This document shows positions 8,893 through 17,952 of a DNA stretch of 64,000 bases, in pieces. The stretch lies in the NCBI RefSeq assembly GCF_005860775.1, contig NZ_VCHQ01000031.1, positions 62,001 to 126,000 on the forward strand. The letters run 5' to 3'. The stretch's first letter is position 1. Each line of letters starts with the position of its first letter. A program made the translations under genes and the position numbers. The notes beneath the pieces are model-generated. The model was given only the letters and a program-made list of their open reading frames with translations, did not search any database and was not told where the DNA came from. Source of the DNA: Klebsiella indica. GTDB lineage: Bacteria; Pseudomonadota; Gammaproteobacteria; Enterobacterales; Enterobacteriaceae.

Positions 8893-10914
8893 TCAGAAAA
8901 GATCAATTCGCGTATTAATCCCCACGGTACGGCCCATATTGACCTGCGCGACCGCGCTGCTGCCGTTCATGTAGCCATAGGTACGGTAACGACGATCGAA
9001 CAGATTATCGACATAGACGGAAATATTCATCCGCTCAGTCGCCTGCCAGCCGAGGCTACCGTCCAGTGTTGCGTAAGTGCCTTGCCGCAACTGGTTGGCG
9101 CCATCGAAATAATGCGGCCCGACGAGATTGATTGCCAGTCGCGGCAGCAGTGCGCCATAGCGGGTATCAATTAAGCCGCTCACACGGCTTCCCGCACCAT
9201 AACGGGGGACAAACGGCACCCGCTTGCCGCGATACAACTCACTGTCATTGGTGAACTCGGAACGGATCGCGTTGCCATTAATATCCCATGACCAGCCTGG
9301 CGCAAACCGCCATTTCACTTCCAGCTCCACGCCGGTGGCGTCGGCTTTACCCGCATTGCTTAATGTCTGCATCCCGACCGGGCCAGAGTAGAGCTGCATG
9401 TCTTTGGTACGGGTATAAAACGTCGCGGCCTGTAGCGTGACATCCGCGGTTTCGTAGCGGGTGCCAAGCTCATAGTTGATGGACTTTTCCGCGACAAAAG
9501 GTCTGGCGGCAAGGCCTGGCGTCGGCACAATATTGTATCCGGAAGGTTTATATCCCTGGGCGACGCGGGTATAGACCCGCCAGTCGTCGGTCAGCATATA
9601 GCCGGCGGATAGCTGCCCGAGTAGCCGATCGTCGTCGCTTTTTCCGCTATCGCCAAACGGGCTACCGGCCATGTTGCCGTGGTATTGCGTACTGGCCTTA
9701 TCGTGTGAGAAGCGCGCGCCGCCGCCGATATCAAAACGATCGGTTACATGCCAGGTCAGGTCACTGTATGCGGCCAGCGTTTCAGCGGTGGTATAACCGG
9801 TACTGCTTAAATAAGGTCCTGTCGGCATATCATAGGCGGAATTTAACTTCTCGCGGGTGTTCTGCCGGTACAGCCCAAATACCATATCAACGGTACGCGC
9901 ATCGCCCAGGGTTGCGGCGCGTAACTCCTGCACATCCTGATTCCAGCGCTGAGGAATATGAACAATTAGCGAACCGGAAGGGAAGGTGCGCGAATAGTGC
10001 TGCTGCTGCCAGGCGCCGATCAGGTTGAAAACCCAGTCATCGGTAGTGTATTTGCCACTCAGGGTCTGGCTGTCAGTGCAGCGCCGCATATACGGATCCG
10101 GTGAACCATCGCTGATCAATAATTTACGACTTTTAATATCACTCCATGCCACATAAGCATCCTGGGTGGCGCGAGTACATTCGCGTGAGGCGGAAAAGCC
10201 CATTTCCCAGGGCCGATCGTCCGGGGCGAGACGCAGTTTCACATTTCCTGCGCTGGCGCGGGTGCCGCCTAAATCATCGCTTCCCGTCGCGGGGTTAATC
10301 ATGTCGCCGTCATCAACCTGGCGTAACAGGGTGACGCCGCCGTACAGCAGGCCATCCTGAAGGGGGCCGCTGAGATTGAACTTACCCCGATAGCTATCCC
10401 GGCTGCTGACGCCGCCTTCAATATAGCCGCGCGGCGTGCTGTCCGGCTGCCGGGTGACGATATTGATGATCCCGCCCTGTGCGCTTTTGCCATATAAGGT
10501 TCCCTGCGGGCCGCGCAGTAGCTCCACGCGTTGCACATCGGCAAGCGTCTGGAGAGTGTTGGTGGCAAGCTGGGGAACGCCATCGACATACAGGGTGACC
10601 GCCGGGTTATAGAACTCCTGCGCCGAAGAGACGCCGCGTAGCGAGATGGCCGAAAAAAGCATGTTACCGCTATTTTCAATATTCAGACCAGGCAGGACTT
10701 TGGGGAGTTTGCCGCTGGCAGTGACGCCTGCATCGCTTAATTCCGGCGCGCTGACCACGGTAGAGGAGACATTGTTGGCGGATGCCGAGCGGGAAGATTG
10801 TTTACTGGCGGTGACCACCAGCGTGCTTTCGTCTTGCTGTGAAGTCTGGGCATTAGCCATGGCGGGGAGCAATAATCCCCCCAGCACCAGAGGTGAAAGC
10901 CGTGTCATTTTCAT
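8893..10914 (-). CDS. fyuA: FyuA/Psn, ferric yersiniabactin and pesticin receptor
   Basis: 673 residues, identical in length to Yersinia FyuA and recognisably the same protein, with scattered substitutions. The signal peptide ends at AMANA-QT, followed by the TonB box ESTLVVTA, plug motifs VELLRGPQGTLYGKSAQGG and NIVTRQPDS, and the C-terminal VNMGRTVGINTRIDLF. FyuA imports ferric yersiniabactin across the outer membrane with TonB energy; in Yersinia it also binds pesticin. Here it lies directly downstream of ybtA on the same strand, where the island normally has irp2-irp1-ybtU-ybtT-ybtE. It keeps its own promoter region with a Fur box and a YbtA-like site. The sequence is intact, and the divergence from the Yersinia version argues against recent acquisition of the standard island. 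Confidence 0.97.
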   Translation of the reverse strand: MKMTRLSPLVLGGLLLPAMANAQTSQQDESTLVVTASKQSSRSASANNVSSTVVSAPELSDAGVTASGKLPKVLPGLNIENSGNMLFSAISLRGVSSAQEFYNPAVTLYVDGVPQLATNTLQTLADVQRVELLRGPQGTLYGKSAQGGIINIVTRQPDSTPRGYIEGGVSSRDSYRGKFNLSGPLQDGLLYGGVTLLRQVDDGDMINPATGSDDLGGTRASAGNVKLRLAPDDRPWEMGFSASRECTRATQDAYVAWSDIKSRKLLISDGSPDPYMRRCTDSQTLSGKYTTDDWVFNLIGAWQQQHYSRTFPSGSLIVHIPQRWNQDVQELRAATLGDARTVDMVFGLYRQNTREKLNSAYDMPTGPYLSSTGYTTAETLAAYSDLTWHVTDRFDIGGGARFSHDKASTQYHGNMAGSPFGDSGKSDDDRLLGQLSAGYMLTDDWRVYTRVAQGYKPSGYNIVPTPGLAARPFVAEKSINYELGTRYETADVTLQAATFYTRTKDMQLYSGPVGMQTLSNAGKADATGVELEVKWRFAPGWSWDINGNAIRSEFTNDSELYRGKRVPFVPRYGAGSRVSGLIDTRYGALLPRLAINLVGPHYFDGANQLRQGTYATLDGSLGWQATERMNISVYVDNLFDRRYRTYGYMNGSSAVAQVNMGRTVGINTRIDLF

Positions 10915-10969
10915 TGCTGTGAGTCCCTGTAAAACGGCGAAACGCCAAAAATAGCGATAATGGTGAATT

Positions 10970-10989
10970 GAAAATGATAACTATTTCTA
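10970..10989 (-). promoter_or_regulatory. Fur box upstream of fyuA
   Basis: On the minus strand the site reads TAGAAATAGTTATCATTTTC, a good match to the 19-bp Fur consensus in its GTTATCATT core, about 55 bp before the fyuA start. Iron repression of fyuA by Fur is established in Yersinia. Confidence 0.65.
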
Positions 10990-11000
10990 ATTGAGCGGCT

Positions 11001-11034
11001 ACCCGAAACGGGATTATTTATGCCCGTTTCGGGT
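11001..11034 (-). promoter_or_regulatory. Inverted repeat, probable YbtA-binding site for fyuA
   Basis: A perfect 12-bp inverted repeat, ACCCGAAACGGG with CCCGTTTCGGGT, separated by 10 bases. Read on the minus strand it contains CGGG, one base, ATAAATA, three bases, CCG, four bases, GGGT. The same spaced pattern occurs before ybtP at 12086-12111, and both copies stand about 12 bp before a Fur box. In Yersinia, repeated sequences in the fyuA, irp2 and ybtP promoters are the YbtA targets. It could also weaken read-through from ybtA. Confidence 0.6.
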
Positions 11035-11092
11035 CAGGGGCGGGAATAACGACAGTTGCCCGGATGTGGAAATCATATGAGGCATGACCTTG

Positions 11093-12052
11093 TTAGATCA
11101 TGCGTTTAAAGGCCGAAGGGGTTACGCCAAACTGTTTCTGAAAAGCGGCAGAGAAATGGCTGGCGTTGGCATAGCCCAGATCGGCCGCCACCGTCATGAC
11201 GGTGGTATTGCCGTTGGCCAGGCGTCTTCTGGCTTCCTGCATGCGTTCAGCCTGAAACAGGCCATAGACGCTGTTGTTGAACAGAACGTGGAAGCCTCGC
11301 TTAATTTTGAGAACGCTCAGACCGGACTCTCTGGCCAGCTCCGCGACGCCCGGCGCTTGTGTCAGATCGGCCAGCAGCAGATCCTTCGCCCGCAGCAGTT
11401 TCTGGCGTTCCATCGGGTTGACGTGGCAGGAGAGGCAACCGGCGTCTTCACGATGTTCATCCAGCACCAGACTGAGCATGACCAGACTTTGCCCCTGCAA
11501 CCATAGCGTCGATGGCTTTTGTTCATGGCTGAAGCCGCCGTGCATGCGCATCAGCGCGTGACGCAAGGCCTGAGCCGTTAAGTGGGTTTCAGCATTACAA
11601 CGCTGCTGCTGGCAACAGCAGCGGGAGTCGATCTTATTTTTAATAACCGGACTCATATCCGGCACCCACAGCGCGAGGGTTTCAGGGCTAAAGGAGAGGG
11701 TAATGCTCTCGAATCGGTCACAATAGGAGGCGCTGCCGCGGCAGTCTGGCGTATGGGTAATGTAATGGCGATTGCGCGCAAGCTCCCAGTCGGTATGGCG
11801 CCTGAGTCCCTGAATCGCAAAGCGCGATGTGCCTTCCAGGATGCACGAGAAGTTAATCCTGCCCAGATCGTCGTGTAGCTGCAACGTCTCAGGCTGCGCA
11901 AAATGGCCCCTCCAGAGCAAAATATCCATACCTTCCTGCAACGAACAGCGCAGCAGTTCACACTGAGCAGGAATATTGCCATCGTTTGCAGGTTTCCCGA
12001 CCACCAACTGGTGAACAGAGATTTCAGATTGCGTTTGCGGTGACTCCGTCAT
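11093..12052 (-). CDS. ybtA: YbtA, AraC-family activator of yersiniabactin genes
   Basis: 319 residues, same length and nearly the same sequence as Yersinia YbtA (start MTESPQTQSEIS, middle CCCQQQRCNAETHL). The C-terminal third carries the two helix-turn-helix motifs of AraC proteins, including VAELARESGLSVLKIKRGF and MTVAADLGYANASHFSAAF. YbtA binds yersiniabactin-dependent promoters and activates uptake and synthesis genes, thereby sensing the siderophore. Here only uptake genes are present, so a functional YbtA would respond to yersiniabactin supplied from outside or from another locus. It is divergent from ybtPQX and followed, on the same strand, by fyuA after about 180 bp. Confidence 0.97.
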   Translation of the reverse strand: MTESPQTQSEISVHQLVVGKPANDGNIPAQCELLRCSLQEGMDILLWRGHFAQPETLQLHDDLGRINFSCILEGTSRFAIQGLRRHTDWELARNRHYITHTPDCRGSASYCDRFESITLSFSPETLALWVPDMSPVIKNKIDSRCCCQQQRCNAETHLTAQALRHALMRMHGGFSHEQKPSTLWLQGQSLVMLSLVLDEHREDAGCLSCHVNPMERQKLLRAKDLLLADLTQAPGVAELARESGLSVLKIKRGFHVLFNNSVYGLFQAERMQEARRRLANGNTTVMTVAADLGYANASHFSAAFQKQFGVTPSAFKRMI

Positions 12053-12084
12053 GACCTGGTTATCTCCCTGTGGCTTAGACCAAT

Positions 12085-12111
12085 GCGGGTATAAATAGAA
12101 CCGAATGGGGT
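12085..12111 (+). promoter_or_regulatory. Probable YbtA-binding site for ybtPQX
   Basis: Contains CGGG, one base, ATAAATA, three bases, CCG, four bases, GGGT, matching 19 of 27 positions of the motif upstream of fyuA. It lies in the ybtA-ybtP divergent region, 12 bp before a Fur box. Confidence 0.6.
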
Positions 12112-12123
12112 AGATGAGTTATT

Positions 12124-12142
12124 GATAATGGTTATTATTCAC
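12124..12142 (+). promoter_or_regulatory. Fur box in the ybtA-ybtP divergent promoter
   Basis: GATAATGGTTATTATTCAC, a strong match to the Fur consensus in its GATAATG half. It lies 76 bp before ybtP and could repress both divergent genes, as in Yersinia. Confidence 0.75.
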
Positions 12143-12218
12143 ATTAATTCTCAGAACGCCACCCTGAATTGTCGTTTTTGGCGTCCGTAAAAATTCATCA
12201 GGAAATTCAGTTACTCCC

Positions 12219-14021
12219 ATGTCATCTCAATCATCCAATACTGAATCGCTGTCCCGATTTCCTCTCTGGCAGGTGATTACACCGGTTCGCAGGAAGGTTA
12301 TTTTAGCGATGGCGCTGGCGGGGCTGGCGGCATTAACCAGCCTGGGGGCGCTCCTTTTTCTGGCGTGGAGCCTGCGTGACATTCGCGCGACGCCTGACGC
12401 TATTCCGGCCTGGCCGCTGGGCGGCGTGATCGGCTGCGTGGTCTTAACTTTTGTTCTGCGCTTGCAGGCGTTCAATACCTCTCATTACGCGGCTTTTCAT
12501 CTGGAGAACATTCTGCGCAGCAGGTTAGCCCGTAAAGCATTGCAGCTTCCGCCTGGTGTGTTACAGCAAATGGGTAGCGGGTCAGTGGCGAAAGTGATGC
12601 TGGATGACGTGAAGTCGTTACATATCTTTGTGGCCGACAGCACGCCGCTCTATGCCCGCGCGATCATCATGCCGCTGGCGACAATCGTTATCTTGTTCTG
12701 GCTGGACTGGCGGCTGGCAATCGCGACGCTGGGGGTACTGGCGTTTGGATCGGTTGTTCTCGTGCTCGCCCGCCAGCGTTCGGAAGATATGGCTCAGCGT
12801 TATCATAAGGCGCGCGAGCAGGTCAGTGCGGCGGTTATTGAGTTCGTGCAGGCCATGCCCGTGGTGAGAACGTTTGATAGCGGCAGCACCAGTTTTTTGC
12901 GCTATCAACGCGCCCTTGAAGAGTGGGTCGATGTGCTCAAAACCTGGTATCGCAAAGCCGGTTTTTCAGCGCGTTTTTCCTTCTCGATTCTGAATCCTCT
13001 CCCGACCCTGTTTGTCCTGATCTGGTCGGGATACGGCCTGTTGCACTATGGCAGTCTCGATTTTATCGCGTGGGTGGCCGTTTTACTGCTGGGCAGCGGA
13101 ATGGCCGAAGCCGTAATGCCAATGATGATGCTCAATAACCTGGTCGCGCAAACGCGTTTAAGCATTCAACGTATTTATCAGGTTCTCGCGATGCCGGCGT
13201 TATCGCTGCCGCTGTCTGACCAGCAGCCGAAAGAGGCGAGCATTACCTTTGAGCAGGTGAGCTTTCATTATCCGCAAGCGCGTACTGGCGCCGCGTTGCA
13301 GGAGGTGAGCTTTCATGTGCCTGCCGGGCAAATTGTGGCGCTGGTCGGGCCAAGCGGCGCCGGAAAAAGCACCGTAGCGCGCTTGCTGCTGCGTTACGCC
13401 GACCCGGACAAAGGCCATATCCGTATTGGCGGCGTGGATCTGCGCGATATGCAGACGGACACCCTGATGAAGCAACTCTCATTTGTGTTTCAGGACAACT
13501 TCCTTTTTGCCGACACGATAGCCAATAACATTCGTCTGGGCGCGCCGGATACGCCGCTGGAGGCGGTAATAGCGGCGGCCAGAGTGGCGCAGGCCCATGA
13601 TTTTATTAGCGCGCTGCCAGAAGGTTACAACACGCGAGTCGGGGAACGCGGGGTATTTCTCTCCGGCGGCCAGCGGCAGCGCATCACTATCGCCCGGGCA
13701 CTTTTGCAGGATCGCCCCATCCTGGTGCTCGATGAGGCGACGGCGTTTGCTGACCCGGAAAACGAAGCGGCGCTTATCAAGGCGCTCGCGGCGGCCATGC
13801 GCGGCCGGACGGTCATCATGGTCGCGCATCGTCTTTCAATGGTGACTCAGGCCGATGTGATATTGCTGTTTTCCGACGGACAGCTCAGGGAAATGGGGAA
13901 CCATACGCAACTGTTGGCGCAGGGCGGCCTGTATCAACGGCTCTGGCAACACTATCAGCAGGCGCAGCATTGGGTGCCGGGTGGAACACAGGAAGAGGTG
14001 GTGGAAAATGAAAGACAATAA
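12219..14021 (+). CDS. ybtP: YbtP, yersiniabactin inner-membrane importer subunit
   Basis: 600-residue ABC half-transporter, the same length as Yersinia YbtP. The N-terminal half has about six membrane segments; the ATPase half shows Walker A GPSGAGKST (about residue 375), signature LSGGQRQR (about 480) and Walker B ILVLDEAT (about 500). YbtP pairs with YbtQ. These proteins have the fold of ABC exporters but work as importers of ferric yersiniabactin, a known peculiarity of this family. The stop lies 14 bases inside ybtQ. Conserved motifs are complete, so it should be active. Confidence 0.96.
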   Translation: MSSQSSNTESLSRFPLWQVITPVRRKVILAMALAGLAALTSLGALLFLAWSLRDIRATPDAIPAWPLGGVIGCVVLTFVLRLQAFNTSHYAAFHLENILRSRLARKALQLPPGVLQQMGSGSVAKVMLDDVKSLHIFVADSTPLYARAIIMPLATIVILFWLDWRLAIATLGVLAFGSVVLVLARQRSEDMAQRYHKAREQVSAAVIEFVQAMPVVRTFDSGSTSFLRYQRALEEWVDVLKTWYRKAGFSARFSFSILNPLPTLFVLIWSGYGLLHYGSLDFIAWVAVLLLGSGMAEAVMPMMMLNNLVAQTRLSIQRIYQVLAMPALSLPLSDQQPKEASITFEQVSFHYPQARTGAALQEVSFHVPAGQIVALVGPSGAGKSTVARLLLRYADPDKGHIRIGGVDLRDMQTDTLMKQLSFVFQDNFLFADTIANNIRLGAPDTPLEAVIAAARVAQAHDFISALPEGYNTRVGERGVFLSGGQRQRITIARALLQDRPILVLDEATAFADPENEAALIKALAAAMRGRTVIMVAHRLSMVTQADVILLFSDGQLREMGNHTQLLAQGGLYQRLWQHYQQAQHWVPGGTQEEVVENERQ

Positions 14022-15810
14022 TCCTGCGGATAACCTGGCCTGGCGCGTCATCTGGCGCCAGCTTATCTCCAGCGTTGGCAGCCAGGCCAGGATGCTGCGG
14101 CGCAGTATGCTGGCGCTGTTGCTGGCGGCATTCATGCAGGGGATCGCCTTTGCTTGTCTTTATCCGATCATTGATGCGCTGTTACGGGGAGACGCGCCGC
14201 AACTTCTCAACTGGGCTGTGGCCTTCAGCGTCGCCGCGATTGTGACGCTGGCGCTACGCTGGTATGGCCTGGGCTTTGAATACCGTGGTCATCTGGCGCA
14301 GGCCACCCATGAGTTGCGCCTGCGACTTGGCGAGCAGTTACGCCGCGTGCCGCTGGAGAAGCTCCAGCGTGGCAGGGCGGGCGAAATGAACGCCTTGCTG
14401 CTGGGCAGCGTGGATGAAAACCTCAATTATGTTATCGCGATAGCCAATATTTTGCTGCTCACCATTGTCACGCCGCTGACGGCGTCGCTGGCGACATTGT
14501 GGATAGACTGGCGGCTGGGGCTGGTGATGTTGCTGATCTTCCCTCTGCTGGTGCCGTTTTATTACTGGCGCCGCCCGGCGATGCGGCGACAAATGCAGAC
14601 GCTGGGGGAAGCGCACCAGCGGCTGAGCGGCGATATCGTTGAATTTGCTCAGGGGATGATGGTATTGCGCACCTGCGGCAGCGATGCCGATAAAAGCCGG
14701 GCGCTGCTGGCGCATTTCAATGCGCTGGAAAACTTACAGACCCGCACTCACCGCCAGGGCGCTGGCGCGACGATGCTGATCGCCAGCGTCGTGGAGTTGG
14801 GCCTACAGGTGGTGGTGTTATCCGGGATCGTCTGGGTGGTGACGGGCACTCTGAACCTCGCCTTTCTGATTGCCGCCGTCGCGATGATTATGCGCTTCGC
14901 AGAACCGATGGCGATGTTTATCAGCTACACCTCGGTTGTGGAACTGATCGCCAGCGCCCTGCAACGGATTGAGCAGTTTATGGCGGTAGCGCCGCTTCCC
15001 GTCGCAGCGCAAAGCGAGATGCCGGAACGTTATGATATCCGCTTTGACAACGTCAGCTATCGCTACGAAGAAGGCGACGGCCACGCGCTTAATCATGTTT
15101 CTTTGACGTTCCCGGCAGCCAGTATGAGCGCGCTGGTGGGGGCCTCCGGCGCAGGCAAAACCACGGTCACCAAACTGTTAATGCGCTATGCCGATCCGCA
15201 GCAAGGGCAGATTTCTATTGGCGGCGTCGATATTCGCCGCCTGACGCCGGAACAGCTCAATAGCCTGATTTCTGTTGTTTTCCAGGATGTCTGGCTGTTT
15301 GATGACACGCTGCTGGCGAATATCCGTATCGCGCGCCCACAGGCGACGCGACAGGAGGTGGAAGAGGCCGCCCGCGCTGCGCAGTGCCTTGAGTTTATTT
15401 CCCGCCTTCCGCAAGGCTGGCTGACGCCAATGGGAGAGATGGGTGGCCAGCTATCGGGCGGCGAGCGCCAGCGGATTTCCATTGCCAGAGCGTTATTGAA
15501 AAACGCGCCGGTCGTCATTCTCGATGAACCGACCGCCGCGCTGGATATTGAAAGCGAGCTGGCGGTGCAAAAAGCGATCGATAACCTGGTTCACAACCGG
15601 ACGGTGATTATCATCGCCCACCGTTTATCCACCATCGCCGGGGCCGGAAACATTCTGGTGATGGAAGAGGGACAGGTGGTTGAGCAGGGTACCCATGCGC
15701 AATTGCTCTCTCATCATGGACGTTATCAGGCGCTGTGGCAGGCGCAAATGGCCGCGCGCGTGTGGCGCGACGACGGGGTTTCCGCGTCTGGAGAGTGGGT
15801 GCATGAGTGA
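14008..15810 (+). CDS. ybtQ: YbtQ, yersiniabactin inner-membrane importer subunit
   Basis: 600 residues from ATG 14008, which overlaps ybtP and is preceded by GGTGG; this start gives the length of Yersinia YbtQ. Membrane segments fill the first half. The ATPase half has Walker A GASGAGKTT (about residue 377), signature LSGGERQR (about 481) and Walker B VVILDEPTAALD (about 501). It forms the importer with YbtP, and both are needed for iron-yersiniabactin use in Yersinia. The overlap on both sides (ybtP before, ybtX after) shows a tightly coupled operon. Confidence 0.96.
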   Translation: MKDNNPADNLAWRVIWRQLISSVGSQARMLRRSMLALLLAAFMQGIAFACLYPIIDALLRGDAPQLLNWAVAFSVAAIVTLALRWYGLGFEYRGHLAQATHELRLRLGEQLRRVPLEKLQRGRAGEMNALLLGSVDENLNYVIAIANILLLTIVTPLTASLATLWIDWRLGLVMLLIFPLLVPFYYWRRPAMRRQMQTLGEAHQRLSGDIVEFAQGMMVLRTCGSDADKSRALLAHFNALENLQTRTHRQGAGATMLIASVVELGLQVVVLSGIVWVVTGTLNLAFLIAAVAMIMRFAEPMAMFISYTSVVELIASALQRIEQFMAVAPLPVAAQSEMPERYDIRFDNVSYRYEEGDGHALNHVSLTFPAASMSALVGASGAGKTTVTKLLMRYADPQQGQISIGGVDIRRLTPEQLNSLISVVFQDVWLFDDTLLANIRIARPQATRQEVEEAARAAQCLEFISRLPQGWLTPMGEMGGQLSGGERQRISIARALLKNAPVVILDEPTAALDIESELAVQKAIDNLVHNRTVIIIAHRLSTIAGAGNILVMEEGQVVEQGTHAQLLSHHGRYQALWQAQMAARVWRDDGVSASGEWVHE

Positions 15811-17083
15811 TGTTCAGTCGAATGTGAAACCGCTGACGTTGACGACCGGGCGGGTGATTTTTGCTATTGCCGGCGTCTATGTGACGCAGAGCCTGGTATC
15901 GGCGCTGTCTATGCAGTCCTTACCCGCGCTGGTGCGCGCTGCTGGCGGCTCGCTGGCGCTTGCCGGTGCGACAACCCTGTTCATGCTGCCCTGGGCGCTG
16001 AAGTTTATTTGGGCGCCGTGGATCGAGCGCTGGCGGCTTCCGCCCGGTAGCCAGGAACGCCGTTCCCGCATGTTAATCCTGCGTGGTCAGGTCGCGTTAG
16101 CGGCGATACTGATGATTGCCGCAGCGATTGGCTGGTTTGGGCGAGAAGGGGGATTCCCCGATACGCAAATCGTCGCGTTATTTGTTCTGTTTATGGTGGC
16201 AGGTACGGTCGCCTCCACCATTGATATCGCCAGCGACGGCTTTTGCGTCGATCAACTGACCCGCGCGGGTTACGGCTGGGGAAACAGCGTGCAGGTCGGC
16301 GGTAGCTATCTGGGAATGATGTGCGGCGGCGGGGTGTTCCTGATGCTGTCGGCAGCATCCGGCTGGCCTGTCGCCATGCTGATGATGGCGATGTTGATTA
16401 TGGCGCTGTCATTCCCGCTGTGGCGCATTACGGAGCCGACGCGAACAGCGACTATCCCGCATGTTCCGGCGTTAGGTTATGCGCTAAGGAGGAAACAGGC
16501 ACGCCTGGGCTTACTGCTGGTATTGATGCTGAATTCAGGCATGCGGTTTGTGCTGCCTCTTCTGGCGCCGCTGTTGTTGGATCATGGGTTGAGCATGTCC
16601 GCGTTGGGCGCGCTGTTCAGCGGCGGCAATATTGCAGCGGGCATAGCAGGAACGCTGGCCGGCGGATTGCTGATGAAATACACCTCACCCGGCAGAGCGC
16701 TGTTGACGGCTTATGGCGTCCAGGGGATCGCGCTGCTGGCGGTGGTGATGACGCTCATGATGGCGCCGGGTCATCTGCTGCTGCCGGTTCTCCAGTGTCT
16801 GGTCATTGTCCAGTCCATTTCGCTGGCCTGCGCGCTGGTCTGTCTTTATGCCACGCTGATGTCGCTTTCATCGCCTTTGCAGGCCGGTGTCGACTTCACC
16901 CTCTTTCAATGTACTGACGCGGCAATCGCCATTCTGGCTGGCGTTATCGGCGGCGTTGTTGCTCAACATTTTGGCTATGCGGCCTGCTTCCTGTTTGCCG
17001 GGGCATTCACGTTGCTGGCGGCGTGGGTGGCTTATATCCGGCTGCATTCGGCAAAAGAACTGATGACAAGCGCAATGGATTGA
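15803..17083 (+). CDS. ybtX: YbtX, major-facilitator protein of the yersiniabactin locus
   Basis: 426 residues from ATG 15803, overlapping the end of ybtQ by 8 bases; this is exactly the length of Yersinia YbtX. An earlier in-frame ATG at 15680 lies deep inside ybtQ and is not credible. The protein has about twelve hydrophobic segments of the MFS fold and the AmpG-like start GVYVTQSLVSALSMQSLPAL. The role of YbtX is not settled; it has been linked to yersiniabactin-dependent zinc uptake in Yersinia. In the standard island ybtS (salicylate synthase) follows directly; here the next gene is unrelated, after a 250-bp AT-rich gap. Confidence 0.95.
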   Translation: MSDVQSNVKPLTLTTGRVIFAIAGVYVTQSLVSALSMQSLPALVRAAGGSLALAGATTLFMLPWALKFIWAPWIERWRLPPGSQERRSRMLILRGQVALAAILMIAAAIGWFGREGGFPDTQIVALFVLFMVAGTVASTIDIASDGFCVDQLTRAGYGWGNSVQVGGSYLGMMCGGGVFLMLSAASGWPVAMLMMAMLIMALSFPLWRITEPTRTATIPHVPALGYALRRKQARLGLLLVLMLNSGMRFVLPLLAPLLLDHGLSMSALGALFSGGNIAAGIAGTLAGGLLMKYTSPGRALLTAYGVQGIALLAVVMTLMMAPGHLLLPVLQCLVIVQSISLACALVCLYATLMSLSSPLQAGVDFTLFQCTDAAIAILAGVIGGVVAQHFGYAACFLFAGAFTLLAAWVAYIRLHSAKELMTSAMD

Positions 17084-17336
17084 TCCGGGAATATCACGCC
17101 TGTTTGACGACGAAGGTGTGATATCTGCGCATATCAATGCTGTTGATATGCAGAAACAAAAGACCAGGTACGGTTATCTGTCAATGTCGCAGGAAATCAA
17201 GTGATTTTCATCAATAAAATAGAGAGCAAAAGTCACGCTAGTTCCATAAAACTGTGATCTTGATCAACATCGATAATCATCAATGCATTAAATATTACAT
17301 ACGGAAAATAAATGTAATGTATTGGTGGTGAATTTT

Positions 17337-17900
17337 ATGGCGATTAAAGATTTTTTTGTACAAACAAAACCCGGTCGGCGTCGTTATGGCGTAGCGCTAT
17401 TTGTCGGGGTGATTGCAGGGATTATGTCGGCGTTTGTGAAATGGGGGGCAGAAGTTCCTTTGCCGCCGCGTACTTTCTCCGGCGGCAGGGATGAATTTAA
17501 TCCCCCTTATCTTTTCCTGCGCGACTACCTGGGAATAGACCCCACCCATACGGTGTATACTTTTTCCGAGCACATTATCAATCCGGTGATGGTCACGCAT
17601 ATTATATTCTCTCTGGTATTTGCCGTCGGCTATTGCGTTGTTGCCGAAGTTTTCCCGAAGGTTAAATTATGGCAGGGGGTATGGGCAGGTATTGTCGCCA
17701 CTATCGCCGTTCACTGGATCTCTTTTCCGTTACTGGGCCTGACGCCTTCATTATTGAATATTCCGGCGGATGAGTATATTTCGGAACTGGTGGGACATAT
17801 CTTTTGGTTCTGGGCAATTGAGATGATTCGTCGCGATCTTCGCAACCGCATCACTCACGAGCCTGACGCTGAAGTGCCCCTGGACGCGCCGTTCAGATAA
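17337..17900 (+). CDS. YagU-family inner-membrane protein (DUF1440)
   Basis: 187 residues from ATG 17337, with GGTGGTG just upstream; the earlier TTG at 17322 is less likely. Strong resemblance to E. coli Yag[51 protein letters not shown], and [13 protein letters not shown] near the end. Four or so hydrophobic segments. YagU contributes to acid tolerance in E. coli; the molecular function is unknown. The gene is slightly shorter than YagU (204) through a gap after PLPPR. It may be a paralogue or the only copy, so I give no symbol. It converges on the EIIB-like gene through a shared hairpin. Confidence 0.88.
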   Translation: MAIKDFFVQTKPGRRRYGVALFVGVIAGIMSAFVKWGAEVPLPPRTFSGGRDEFNPPYLFLRDYLGIDPTHTVYTFSEHIINPVMVTHIIFSLVFAVGYCVVAEVFPKVKLWQGVWAGIVATIAVHWISFPLLGLTPSLLNIPADEYISELVGHIFWFWAIEMIRRDLRNRITHEPDAEVPLDAPFR

Positions 17901-17910
17901 GCCGTCATGA

Positions 17911-17936
17911 AAGAACCCGTGATTTCGCGGGTTCTT
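17911..17936. terminator. Bidirectional terminator hairpin
   Basis: AAGAACCCG pairs with CGGGTTCTT around an 8-base loop, between the convergent YagU-like and EIIB-like genes. The stem ends in A/T pairs, which can serve as the U-tract on either strand. Confidence 0.7.
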
Positions 17937-17952
17937 TAGGGCAGCAGTCTGA

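Noticed and set aside
17084-17336. tRNA, integrase or direct repeats bordering the ybt-like locus
   Set aside because: I found no tRNA-Asn sequence, integrase or repeat at either end, so standard island insertion is not supported here.
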